DNA of 50,435 nt, from positions 1-50,435 of the forward strand of contig NZ_JAOPXP010000006.1 in assembly GCF_025965085.1 (NCBI RefSeq), read 5' to 3'. Source of the stretch: Marmoricola sp. (GTDB taxonomy: Bacteria; Actinomycetota; Actinomycetes; Propionibacteriales; Nocardioidaceae). The position numbers and the translations under genes were made by a program. Every line of letters starts with the position of its first letter. The stretch's first letter is position 1. Shown here one piece after another: positions 30,422 to 39,337 of this stretch. The notes below the pieces were generated by a model. The model did not search any database. It was not told the DNA's origin and saw only the letters and a list, made by a program, of their open reading frames with translations.

Positions 30422-31944
30422 CCGCAGACGTCCAGGCACCCTCGAACCAGGCAGCCGGCGACAGCCAGGAGACCTTCGACTCGCTCAGCCCGGTCACCGG
30501 CGACGTCGTCGGCACCTGGCCGGTGCACTCCGCCGCCTTCGTCGAGGCCGCGGTGGCACGGGCCCACGACGCCGCCACGTTCTGGTCCGGGCTGAGCTTC
30601 GACGAGCGGGCAGAGCGCCTCACTGCCTGGGCCGGCGTGATGACCAGGCGCATCGCGCAGCTCGCGGACATCGTCCACCAGGAGACGGGGAAGCCGCACA
30701 GCGACGCCACCCTCGAGGCCGCGCTCGCGCTGGACCACGTCGCCTGGGCGGCGAAGAACGCGCGCAAGGTCCTCGGCCGGCGCAAGGTGTCCTCCGGTCT
30801 GGTGATGGCCAACCAGGCGGCCACCGTCGAGTACCGCCCGCTGGGCGTCGTCGGGGTCATCGGCCCGTGGAACTACCCGGTCTTCACGCCGATGGGCTCG
30901 ATCGCCTACGCGCTGGCCGCCGGCAACGCTGTCGTGTTCAAGCCCAGTGAGCTCACCCCGGGCGTGGGCTACTGGCTGGGGGCGACCTTCGGTGAGGTCG
31001 TGCCCGAGCAGCCCGTCTTCCAGGTGGTCACGGGCCTGGGCGAGACCGGTGCGGCCCTGTGCCGGGCCGGCGTCGACAAGCTGGCGTTCACCGGCTCCAC
31101 CGCCACCGGCAAGAAGGTGATGGCGGCCTGCGCGGAGACGCTCACCCCCGTCGTCATCGAGGCCGGTGGCAAGGACGCAGTGCTCGTCGACCAGGACGCC
31201 GACCTCGACGCCGCCGCGGACGCCACCCTGTGGGGCGCCTGCAGCAACGCCGGGCAGACCTGCATCGGCGTGGAGCGGGTCTACGTCCACGACCGGGTGT
31301 ACGACGACTTCCTCTCGCGGCTGCTGGACAAGGCCAGGGACCTGCGTGCCGAGGACTCACCGGACACGAAGATGGGGCCGATCACGATGCCCAGCCAGCT
31401 GGGCGTGATCAGCGCGCACATCCAGGACGCGCTCGACCGTGGCGGCAAGGCGGTGCTCGGCGGCCCCGGTGCGGTCGGCGTCCGGTTCGTGCAGCCCACC
31501 GTGCTGGTCGACGTACCCGAGGACTCGCTGGCCGTGCAGGAGGAGACGTTCGGCCCGACCGTGACCGTCACCCGCGTCAAGGACATGGACGACGCGGTGG
31601 AGAAGGCGAACGGCACCCGCTACGGGCTCGGCTCGACGGTCTTCGCCAGGGCGCGGGGGATGGAGCTGGCCGAACGCATCCGCTCCGGCATGACGGCGGT
31701 CAACGGCGTGATCACGTTCGCGGCCATCCCGTCCCTGCCCTTCGGTGGCGTCGGGGACTCCGGCTTCGGGCGCATCCACGGTCCGGACGGGCTCAAGGAG
31801 TTCACCTACGCCAAGGCCATCGCCAGGCAGCGGTTCAAGCCGATGCTCGCGCTGACCACCTTCACGCGCAACGCCAAGGCCGACAACCAGCTGACCCAGA
31901 TCGTCACGATGCTCCACGGCCGTGGAACCACCCTCAAGAAGTAG
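30418..31944 (+). CDS. aldehyde / succinic-semialdehyde dehydrogenase
   Basis: 'GPWNYPVFTPMGSIAYALAAGNAVVFKPSELTP', 'FTGSTATGKKVMAACAETLTPVVIEAGGKD', 'SNAGQTCIGVERVYV'. Confidence 0.94.
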   Translation: MTADVQAPSNQAAGDSQETFDSLSPVTGDVVGTWPVHSAAFVEAAVARAHDAATFWSGLSFDERAERLTAWAGVMTRRIAQLADIVHQETGKPHSDATLEAALALDHVAWAAKNARKVLGRRKVSSGLVMANQAATVEYRPLGVVGVIGPWNYPVFTPMGSIAYALAAGNAVVFKPSELTPGVGYWLGATFGEVVPEQPVFQVVTGLGETGAALCRAGVDKLAFTGSTATGKKVMAACAETLTPVVIEAGGKDAVLVDQDADLDAAADATLWGACSNAGQTCIGVERVYVHDRVYDDFLSRLLDKARDLRAEDSPDTKMGPITMPSQLGVISAHIQDALDRGGKAVLGGPGAVGVRFVQPTVLVDVPEDSLAVQEETFGPTVTVTRVKDMDDAVEKANGTRYGLGSTVFARARGMELAERIRSGMTAVNGVITFAAIPSLPFGGVGDSGFGRIHGPDGLKEFTYAKAIARQRFKPMLALTTFTRNAKADNQLTQIVTMLHGRGTTLKK

Positions 31945-33076
31945 CGGTCCACGGCAGCACCTGACGCGAGGAGCCGCCGCGGCCCCGCAGTTCGGGCTCG
32001 CCGTCGCGAGGAGCAGGACCTCCCTGCGGGCGCGGCGGGCGCGGCTGCGCGCGAAGTCGTTCCAGATCGCGCAGTGTGCCGTCGCCGCCGGCGTGGCCTG
32101 GGTGATCGCCAGCGACGTGCTGGGCCACCAGACTCCGTTCTTCGCGCCGATCGCCGCAGTCGTCAGCCTCGGAACGTCCTACGGCCAGCGGCTGCGGCGC
32201 GTGGCCGAGGTGACCGTGGGCGTCGCGATCGGGGTTTTCGTGGGTGACCTGCTCACCCACTGGCTGGGCTCCGGCGGCTGGCAGATCACCCTCATCGTGT
32301 CGCTGGCGATGAGCACGGCGCTCCTGCTCGGGCAGGGTGTCCTGTTCGTCAACCAGGCGGCCGTGCAGGCCATCGTCGTCAGCACCCTGGTGCCCTCTTC
32401 CGGGGCCGCCTTCATCCGATGGACCGACGCGTTGATCGGGGGAGCGGTCGCCCTTGTCGCCGCTGCCGTCGTGCCCCGGGCACCGCTCCGGCGCCCGCGT
32501 GAACAGGCCGGGGTGGTCGTCCGCAAGATCGCCGTCCTCCTCCGGGCCGCCGCCGCGAGCATCGGCGACGGCGACGTGCAGCGCGCCCTGGGGGTCCTCC
32601 GCGACGCGCGGACGACCGACGAGCTCCTGGTCGAGCTGCGCGCCGCCGCGGACGAGGGGCTGTCGGTGGTGCGCTCCTCGCCCTTCCGGCGTCGGCATCG
32701 CGGACGCGTGCGCGCCATGGCCGAGCTGGTGGAGCCGTTGGACTTCGCGCTGCGCAACACCCGGGTGCTGGTACGGCGGGTGGCGGTGGCGGCCTATCGG
32801 GGGGAGTCGATCCCCCCGTCGTACGCCGCCCTGCTGGAGGAGCTTGCCGACTGCGCCGACGCCATCGCCGACGAGCTGGGTGCAGGACGAGCGGCGACCG
32901 CCGTCCGCGACCGGCTGGTGGCGGTGGGTCGGGCGACCGCGCGCGTCGAACGTTCCCGAGGCCTCTCCTCGGAGGTGGTGCTGGCGCAGATTCGCTCGCT
33001 GGTCGCGGACCTGCTGGCGGTCACCGGCATGGACTCGCTGGCGGCTGTCGACCAGATCCCGCCCCTCGCGGGCTGA
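31922..33076 (+). CDS. FUSC / aromatic acid exporter-type membrane protein
   Basis: 'IAQCAVAAGVAWVIASDVLGHQTPFFAPIAAVVSLGTSYGQRLRRVAEVTVGVAIGVFVGDLL'. Confidence 0.85.
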   Translation: MEPPSRSSGPRQHLTRGAAAAPQFGLAVARSRTSLRARRARLRAKSFQIAQCAVAAGVAWVIASDVLGHQTPFFAPIAAVVSLGTSYGQRLRRVAEVTVGVAIGVFVGDLLTHWLGSGGWQITLIVSLAMSTALLLGQGVLFVNQAAVQAIVVSTLVPSSGAAFIRWTDALIGGAVALVAAAVVPRAPLRRPREQAGVVVRKIAVLLRAAAASIGDGDVQRALGVLRDARTTDELLVELRAAADEGLSVVRSSPFRRRHRGRVRAMAELVEPLDFALRNTRVLVRRVAVAAYRGESIPPSYAALLEELADCADAIADELGAGRAATAVRDRLVAVGRATARVERSRGLSSEVVLAQIRSLVADLLAVTGMDSLAAVDQIPPLAG

Positions 33077-33092
33077 GGATCCGCGGGTGGCC

Positions 33093-34205
33093 TCAGAGCT
33101 CGCGGACCACCGAGTCGACGACGGCCACGAGGTCGCCGTCGGTGCTCGCGGCCACCCCACGCTGGCGCTGGTACGACGCCCCGCGACGCGGGATCTCCTC
33201 CACCAGGGCCAGCTCCTCGGAGCACTTCAGCCGCTCGGCGACCGGCGCCAGGTGCTCGACGAGCTCGTGCAGGTCCTCGTGCAGCAGCCGCTCGTTGGAC
33301 TCGGCGTCGAGGATGATCCAGGCGTCCAGGCCGTAGCGGGCGGCGCGCCACTTGTTCTCCTGCACGTGCCAGGGAGGCATCGTCGGCACGGCCTCGCCGC
33401 GGTCGAGCCGGTCCGAGAGGTCGACGACCAGGCAGTGGGTCAGGGCGACGAGCGCCCGCATCTCCCACAGCGTCGAGACGCCGTCGCAGATCCGCACCTC
33501 GACGGTGCCCAGGCGCGGCGACGGGCGGACGTCCCAGCGGATCTCGCTGATGTCCTCGATGACGCCGGTGGTGATCAGGTCCTGGGCGTAGTGCTCGAAG
33601 TCCGACCACGTGTCGAACTGGAAGGGCAGCCCGGCGGTCGGCAGCTGCTGGAACATCATCGCCCGGTTGCTCGCGTAGCCGGTGTCGGTGCGGGCCCAGA
33701 TCGGCGAGGACGCGGAGAGCGCCTGGAGGTGTGGGTACCACTTCAGCAGGGCCGAGACGATCGGCATCGCGTGCTCCCGGCGTACGCCGACATGGACGTG
33801 CGTCCCCCAGATCAGCATCTGGCGCCCCCACCACTGGGTGCGCGCGATCAGCTCCTCGTAACGGTGGCCCGGGGTGAGCAGCTGGTGGGACCACTCGGCG
33901 AACGGGTGGGTGCCCGCGGAGTAGAGGTCGACCCCGAGCTCGTCGGCGAGAGGCCGGACGAGGTCGATCAGGGCGGAGAGCTCGTCCACGGCCTCGCCCG
34001 TGGTGCGGCAGATGCCGGTGGTCAGCTCGACGGTGTTCCGCAGCAGCTCCTTGTGGATCCGCGGCTGTGGACCGTGTCGTCCGTGGACGAGGTCGAAGAG
34101 CTCGGAGGCCGCGTTGACGAGGTCGCGCGACTGCTTGTCCACCAGCGCGAACTCCCACTCGACACCCAGAGTCGGCTCGGGGGAGTCGGTGAACTCGATG
34201 GGCAC
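33093..34205 (-). CDS. carboxylate-amine ligase, YbdK/GCS2 family
   Basis: GTG start 'VPIEFTDSPEPTLGVEWEFALVD'; 'IWGTHVHVGV'; 'VEVRICDGVSTLWEMRALVALT'. Confidence 0.93.
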   Translation of the reverse strand: MPIEFTDSPEPTLGVEWEFALVDKQSRDLVNAASELFDLVHGRHGPQPRIHKELLRNTVELTTGICRTTGEAVDELSALIDLVRPLADELGVDLYSAGTHPFAEWSHQLLTPGHRYEELIARTQWWGRQMLIWGTHVHVGVRREHAMPIVSALLKWYPHLQALSASSPIWARTDTGYASNRAMMFQQLPTAGLPFQFDTWSDFEHYAQDLITTGVIEDISEIRWDVRPSPRLGTVEVRICDGVSTLWEMRALVALTHCLVVDLSDRLDRGEAVPTMPPWHVQENKWRAARYGLDAWIILDAESNERLLHEDLHELVEHLAPVAERLKCSEELALVEEIPRRGASYQRQRGVAASTDGDLVAVVDSVVREL

Positions 34206-34239
34206 GGTCTCATCGTTCCACGCCCTGGCGGAACCTTGC

Positions 34240-35595
34240 TCAGGGCGTCGCGTCTGCGCCCGGGGAGGCGACGGCTTGCGAGGCGGCGACGGTCCGTGCG
34301 AACGAGCCGTCGGCATTGCGGTAGCCGTGGTCGCCGATCACGTAGACGAGGAACCCGCCGGCCCTGCGCACCACCTGCAGGGTGACAGTCTGGTTCGCGA
34401 GCCCGGCGAACTCCAGGGCGTTGGTCTCCGCCGTCCGGCTGCCGTCGAAGTCGGCGGAGGCCTGGGCAGTGAGGGCCTCGGCGTCGCCGAGGTCGAGCGG
34501 CGTCGTCCCCAGGCAGTAGCCGGCGGCGCACTCGCTCCAGATCCCCTCGACCGTCACCAGCGCAGGAGCCGACAGGCCCGGCGTGGGCTTCTGCGTGGGC
34601 TTCTGCGTGGGCTTCGGCTTGGCACTGGGCGTGGCGCCGGGCGTGGCACTGGGCGTGGGCTTCACGGTCGACGGGGCCGGCTGGCCGAGCGGTGGCTTGA
34701 CGGTCTTCTTCCTGGTGACGGGCTTCGTCGACGGCTTGACCGACGTGACCTTGCTCCGGGGAGCGGCCGGGGGCGGCGGGGAGGGCTGCGCGAAGACCCC
34801 GGTCTCGTAGCCCGAGCGGAAGGACAGCACCAGCTGGACGTAGTAGTCGGAGTGGTTGTAGCGGAAGGCCGCCCGGGACATGCCGGCCTCGTCGGCGAGG
34901 CTGCCGCCGGCGCCGCACAGGTAGACGGCCGAGCCCAGCGCGCTGTCGTCGATGTCGTCCGGGTTCATCGTCCCGTCGCCGTCACCGTCGCGCGCGACGG
35001 AGCGCCAGGTCTCGGGCAGGAACTGCATCTGGCCCACCGCCCGGTCCCAGACCTTGTCGCGGTCCAGGGCGCCGTTGTCGGTGTCGGCGATCGCGGCGAA
35101 CGCGCCGTCACCGTTGAGCTCGGGACCGCGGATCTCGGGGCGGGAGACGCCGTCGGCGCCGAGCTGGGAGCCGCCGAACCGTCCGTGGTTGGACTCCACG
35201 CGACCGATGGCCGCCAGGAGGGTCCAGGAGATCTGGCAGGCAGGGTCGGTCCTCGCCATGACCTTCTCGGCGTTGCGGTAGGCACGCAGTGCCGCCTCGG
35301 GTACGTCGTTGCTGCCCGTGCTGCTGATCTCGAAGAACTGGCGGTCGCTCCGGGTGCCCTCGAAGCGCAGCCCCCTCCGGGTGGTCAGCAAGGTGCCGGA
35401 GAGCACGTCCTGGGCGGCGGTCAGCTGCCAGAAGAACCCGTGGGCAGCGACGCCGGGAACGGGCGAGGACGTGGTCGTCTCGGCGGCGAGCGAGTCGTCG
35501 TGGCCGGGAACGATGGCGGCCGCAGCAGCGACGCCGGACACGGCCAGGGCAGCGGAGACGACCGGGGCGGTGAGCAACGCCCAGAGGTGCTTCAT
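34240..35595 (-). CDS. lytic murein transglycosylase (SLT-like) with Thr/Pro/Lys-rich linker and C-terminal domain
   Basis: 'SWTLLAAIGRVESNHGRFGG', 'VWDRAVGQMQFLPETW'; linker 'TPSATPGATPSAKPKPTQKPTQKPTPG'. Confidence 0.92.
   Translation of the reverse strand: MKHLWALLTAPVVSAALAVSGVAAAAAIVPGHDDSLAAETTTSSPVPGVAAHGFFWQLTAAQDVLSGTLLTTRRGLRFEGTRSDRQFFEISSTGSNDVPEAALRAYRNAEKVMARTDPACQISWTLLAAIGRVESNHGRFGGSQLGADGVSRPEIRGPELNGDGAFAAIADTDNGALDRDKVWDRAVGQMQFLPETWRSVARDGDGDGTMNPDDIDDSALGSAVYLCGAGGSLADEAGMSRAAFRYNHSDYYVQLVLSFRSGYETGVFAQPSPPPPAAPRSKVTSVKPSTKPVTRKKTVKPPLGQPAPSTVKPTPSATPGATPSAKPKPTQKPTQKPTPGLSAPALVTVEGIWSECAAGYCLGTTPLDLGDAEALTAQASADFDGSRTAETNALEFAGLANQTVTLQVVRRAGGFLVYVIGDHGYRNADGSFARTVAASQAVASPGADATP
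34581..34663. repeat. 12-bp coding tandem repeats in transglycosylase linker
   Basis: gcgtgggcttct x3 followed by ggcactgggcgt/ggcgccgggcgt/ggcactgggcgt. Confidence 0.85.
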
Positions 35596-35731
35596 CAGTG
35601 GTGAACCTTCATGCGGTATCGGGCAACGCGCACCAGCCTATGAGGGCTCGGGGACGGCTCTCACCAAAAACGGTCATTCCACACAAATTAGTTGAAGATT
35701 GGTTGAACAGGACTAGACAAGCGTCGGCCCG

Positions 35732-36244
35732 TCAAGATTTTCGCAACCGCGCGATCCAGTCACGGTGGGAGCCGTCGAAGGGCGCCTTGCCGGCCTCGAC
35801 GGCTGCCAGGACGTCCTCGCAGCTCGCGACGGCCTGCTCGATGACGTACTCGGGATAGCCGAGGGACACGCGGTGCTGGGCGAACTCGTCCTCGTCGTCG
35901 ACCCAGACACGGCCGGTGGTCCCCTTGATCACGTCCAGGTCGAGGTCCACGGCCCGGACGAGGCCCTCTCCGTGCCACACCGCCGGGTTGGTGATGTCGA
36001 CGTAGGTGTCGAAGGGCCGCCTCGGATGGTCGACGTAGAAGGTGGCCAGCCACCACGCGTCGTGGGGGACCAAGGTCACGTGGTCGGCGGCTGCCTGGAA
36101 GGCACGGGTGGGGCTGGCGAGCAGGGTGCCCTCGGTGACCCCGATCCAGGTGCCGTGCCCGTCGATTCCGAGAAGCAGCCCGTCGAACTCCCAGTGCGGG
36201 TCGTCGGGCCACTTGCGGCACTCGACGCGGACAGGTCGGGGCAT
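35732..36244 (-). CDS. DUF402-like protein
   Basis: 'HDAWWLATFYVDHPRRPFDTYVDITNPAVWHGEGLVRAVDLDLDVI...VDDEDEF'. Confidence 0.85.
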   Translation of the reverse strand: MPRPVRVECRKWPDDPHWEFDGLLLGIDGHGTWIGVTEGTLLASPTRAFQAAADHVTLVPHDAWWLATFYVDHPRRPFDTYVDITNPAVWHGEGLVRAVDLDLDVIKGTTGRVWVDDEDEFAQHRVSLGYPEYVIEQAVASCEDVLAAVEAGKAPFDGSHRDWIARLRKS

Positions 36245-36280
36245 GGGCCCGAGGATACGTGGGATCGGTGAGCGGCCTCG

Positions 36281-37117
36281 CTAGCTCCTGCGTGCAGGGA
36301 TCGTCTTCGCCGCTACCTTGGCGACGATGTCCTGGTAGCGCGAGCCGATCAGCTTGGCGAAGTGGTGCATGGCGTGGGCGTCGGCGCCGACCAGGACTCG
36401 CGCCTTGCCCGACAGGGCGCCCCTGAGGATGACCTGCGCAGCCTTCTCGGGCGCCATCCGGGCGAGCTTCTGGTCGAAGAAGGAGTCGATCGCCGCGGCG
36501 TCCTGGCTCGCCGTCTTCCGACCGTTGCGCGCGATGCCGGTCTTGATCCCGCCGGGGTGGACGCAGGTGACTCCGACCGGGTGGCCGTTGACGAGCATCT
36601 CCTCGCGGAGCGCCTCGGTGAACCCGCGGACGGCGTACTTCGTGGCGTTGTAGGCCGTCTGGCCGGGCATGCTGATCAGGCCGAAGAGGCTCGAGAGGTT
36701 GACCAGGTGGCCGTCGCCGGAGGCGATCAGGTGGGGGAGGAACTCCTTGGTGCCGTTGATCACGCCCATCAGGTTCACCCCCAGGATCCAGTCGAAGTCC
36801 TCGTAGGACATCTCCTCGAAGTCGCCGGTGAGGGTCACCCCTGCGTTGTTGACGAGCATGTTGACCCGGCCGAACTGGTCGGCGACGGCTGCGGCCCACG
36901 AGGCGACGGCGGCCCGGTCGGACACGTCGACGCGGTCGCTGCGCAGCTCGCGCACGCCGGCGGCCTTGAGCAGGTCGACCGACTCGGCCAGGCCATGCTC
37001 GTCCCAGTCGGCGATGGCGAGCAGCGCGCCCTCGCGCCCGGCGCGGAGCGCGAGCTGTCGTCCGATGCCGGATCCGGCACCGGTGATGACGACGACCTTG
37101 TTCTCGAGAGTCTTCAC
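36281..37117 (-). CDS. SDR family oxidoreductase
   Basis: GTG start 'VKTLENKVVVITGAGSGIGRQLALRAGREGA'; 'NNAG', 'YNATKYAV'. Confidence 0.93.
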   Translation of the reverse strand: MKTLENKVVVITGAGSGIGRQLALRAGREGALLAIADWDEHGLAESVDLLKAAGVRELRSDRVDVSDRAAVASWAAAVADQFGRVNMLVNNAGVTLTGDFEEMSYEDFDWILGVNLMGVINGTKEFLPHLIASGDGHLVNLSSLFGLISMPGQTAYNATKYAVRGFTEALREEMLVNGHPVGVTCVHPGGIKTGIARNGRKTASQDAAAIDSFFDQKLARMAPEKAAQVILRGALSGKARVLVGADAHAMHHFAKLIGSRYQDIVAKVAAKTIPARRS

Positions 37118-38658
37118 GCGGCGTTCTCCTTGGTCCTGGTGGCGGGGCCCGAGGTGATGTTCCTGGGGCCGGTGGTCACGACGTACTGGTCGAGGTCGAA
37201 GTCGCTGAGCAGCGAGCGGAACTTGAAGGTCGTGCGGGGCCACAGCGTGGTGTTGCGGCCGTGGTCGTCGAGGTACCAGCTCGCGCAGCCGCCGGTGTTC
37301 CACACCGTGCGCTGCATCCGCCGCTGCACGTCCATGTTCCAGGACTGCTGCGCCTCGGGCTTCGGCTCCACCGTGAGGAGCTCGTGGGAGCCCATCTTCT
37401 GCAGTGCCGAGAGGATGTAGGCGATCTGGCTCTCGATGATGAACACCATCGAGGAGTGGCCCAGCCCGGTGTTGGGTCCGACGATCTGGAACAGGTTCGG
37501 GAACCCGCTGATCGTGGTGCCCTTGTACGCCGTCATCCCCTCCTCGCGCCAGGCGTCGGCCAGCGTGCGTCCGTCGCGCCCCTTGATGTGCTCGGCGAGG
37601 GGCAGTTCGGTCGTGTGGAAGCCGGTCGCGACGACGATGGCGTCCACCTCGCGTGCGGCGCCGTCCTGGGTGACGATGCCGGTCGGGGTGATCTCGGCGA
37701 TGCCATCGGTCACCACCGTGACGTGGTCCTTGTCGAGCGCGGGGTAGTAGTCGTTGGAGATGAGGATGCGCTTGCAGCCGATCTGGTAGTCGGGCGTGAC
37801 CGCGGCGCGGAGCTCGGGGTCGGAGATGCCCCTCTCGATGTTCTTCAGCGCCAGCTTCTTCGCGGGGGCGGCCAGATGGGGGTTCACCACGAAGGCGGGG
37901 ACGAAGCACTCACGGCCCCAGTAGATGCCGGTGCGGTAGGCCTTCTGGACGAACGGCAGGAAGCGGAAGGCGAGCCTCTCGACGGCCCTGTAGGGCCGGT
38001 CCTTGCGCGGCATCACCCATGGCGCGGTGCGCTGGTAGACGTCGAGGTGGGCGACCTGCCGGGCCACCTCCGGGACGATCTGGATCGACGAGGCGCCGGT
38101 GCCGATCACGGCCACTCGCTTGCCGCTGAGGTCGTAGGCGTGGTTCCAGCGGGCCGAGTGGAAGACCTCGCCCCGGAAGGAGTCCAGGCCGACGATCGCG
38201 GGCAGCTTGGGCTCCGAGAGACCGCCGGAGCCGGTGATGACGATGTCGGCGAGCACGACGCCGTGGTCGGTGGTCACGTGCCAGAGGCTGTCCTCCTCGT
38301 CCCAGGCGAGGTCCTCGACGGTCACGCCGAAGCGGAAGCGGTCCAGGACGCCCGACTGCTCCGCGGTGCGCTCGAGGTAGGCGTGGATCTCCGGCTGGGC
38401 GGAGAACGAGCGCGACCAGCCGGCGTTGGGCGCGAAGCTGAAGGAGTACAGCTGGCTGGGCACGTCGCAGGCGGCACCGGGGTAGGTGTTGTCGCGCCAG
38501 GTGCCGCCGACGGTGGCGCCCTTGTCGACGACGAGGAAGTCGGAGAAGCCGCTCTCCTCGAGCTTGATCGCGGTGCCGAGCCCGGCGAAGCCCGCGCCGA
38601 CGACGAGAGTGCGGACCCGCTCGGGGAGGGGGGTGGCCTGAGGCCTGGTCGAGGTCAT
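37114..38658 (-). CDS. flavin-containing (Baeyer-Villiger-like) monooxygenase
   Basis: 'TLVVGAGFAGLGTAIKLEESG', 'GTWRDNTYPGAACDVPSQLYSFSF', 'VAVIGTGASSIQIVPEVA'. Confidence 0.94.
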   Translation of the reverse strand: MTSTRPQATPLPERVRTLVVGAGFAGLGTAIKLEESGFSDFLVVDKGATVGGTWRDNTYPGAACDVPSQLYSFSFAPNAGWSRSFSAQPEIHAYLERTAEQSGVLDRFRFGVTVEDLAWDEEDSLWHVTTDHGVVLADIVITGSGGLSEPKLPAIVGLDSFRGEVFHSARWNHAYDLSGKRVAVIGTGASSIQIVPEVARQVAHLDVYQRTAPWVMPRKDRPYRAVERLAFRFLPFVQKAYRTGIYWGRECFVPAFVVNPHLAAPAKKLALKNIERGISDPELRAAVTPDYQIGCKRILISNDYYPALDKDHVTVVTDGIAEITPTGIVTQDGAAREVDAIVVATGFHTTELPLAEHIKGRDGRTLADAWREEGMTAYKGTTISGFPNLFQIVGPNTGLGHSSMVFIIESQIAYILSALQKMGSHELLTVEPKPEAQQSWNMDVQRRMQRTVWNTGGCASWYLDDHGRNTTLWPRTTFKFRSLLSDFDLDQYVVTTGPRNITSGPATRTKENAA

Positions 38659-38663
38659 GGCTC

Positions 38664-38722
38664 GACTCTACAAAATATTGAACGCGCGTCAATAGCGCTG
38701 TTGAAACATGTTCAGTAACATG
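38664..38722. promoter_or_regulatory. divergent intergenic with candidate TetR operator(s)
   Basis: AT-rich 'CAAAATATTGAACGCGCGTCAATAG' and 'TGTTGAAACATGTTCAGTAACA', both imperfect palindromes. Confidence 0.5.
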
Positions 38723-39337
38723 GCCCACATGACCTCGACACGCGTGCGGATGAGTCCGGACGGTCGGCGGGAGCAGCTGCTCGAGCTCGGCGTACGCCTG
38801 TTCGCGACACATTCCCTCGACGAGCTGTCCATCGAGATGCTCGCGGAGGAGGCCGGCATCTCGCGCGGCCTGCTCTACCACTACTTCGGCAACAAGCAGG
38901 AGTTCCACACGGCCGTGGTGCAACGCGCGGCCGACGACCTCTTCGCCGTGACGGCGCCGACCGGGGAGGGCTCACCGCTCGAGCAGCTCACCGGTTCGCT
39001 GGAGCGCTACGTCGACTACGTCGTCGCCAACTTCAACGGCTACGTCTCGCTGCTCCGCGGCGCTGCCGGGGGCCATGAGGGCCTCCGGGAGATCTACGAG
39101 AGCTCGCGCGCTGCCCTGACCGACCGGCTCTTCGAGGGACCGGTGGCCCAGGAGGCCGCTGCCCTGGGTCTCACCGACACCCCCGTGGTGCGGCTGCTGG
39201 TCCACGGCTGGGCGGCGTTCACCGAGGACGTCGTCCTGGAGTGGGTCCGGGACGACCGCGGCATCACCCGTAAGGAGCTGCTGGTGACCCTGTCGGTGTC
39301 GCTGCCGGGGATCCTGGCACCGCTGCGTGACGGCTGA
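38708..39337 (+). CDS. TetR/AcrR family regulator (start may be 38729)
   Basis: 'RREQLLELGVRLFATHSLDELSIEMLAEEAGISRGLLYHYFGNKQEFHTAVV'. Confidence 0.94.
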   Translation: MFSNMAHMTSTRVRMSPDGRREQLLELGVRLFATHSLDELSIEMLAEEAGISRGLLYHYFGNKQEFHTAVVQRAADDLFAVTAPTGEGSPLEQLTGSLERYVDYVVANFNGYVSLLRGAAGGHEGLREIYESSRAALTDRLFEGPVAQEAAALGLTDTPVVRLLVHGWAAFTEDVVLEWVRDDRGITRKELLVTLSVSLPGILAPLRDG

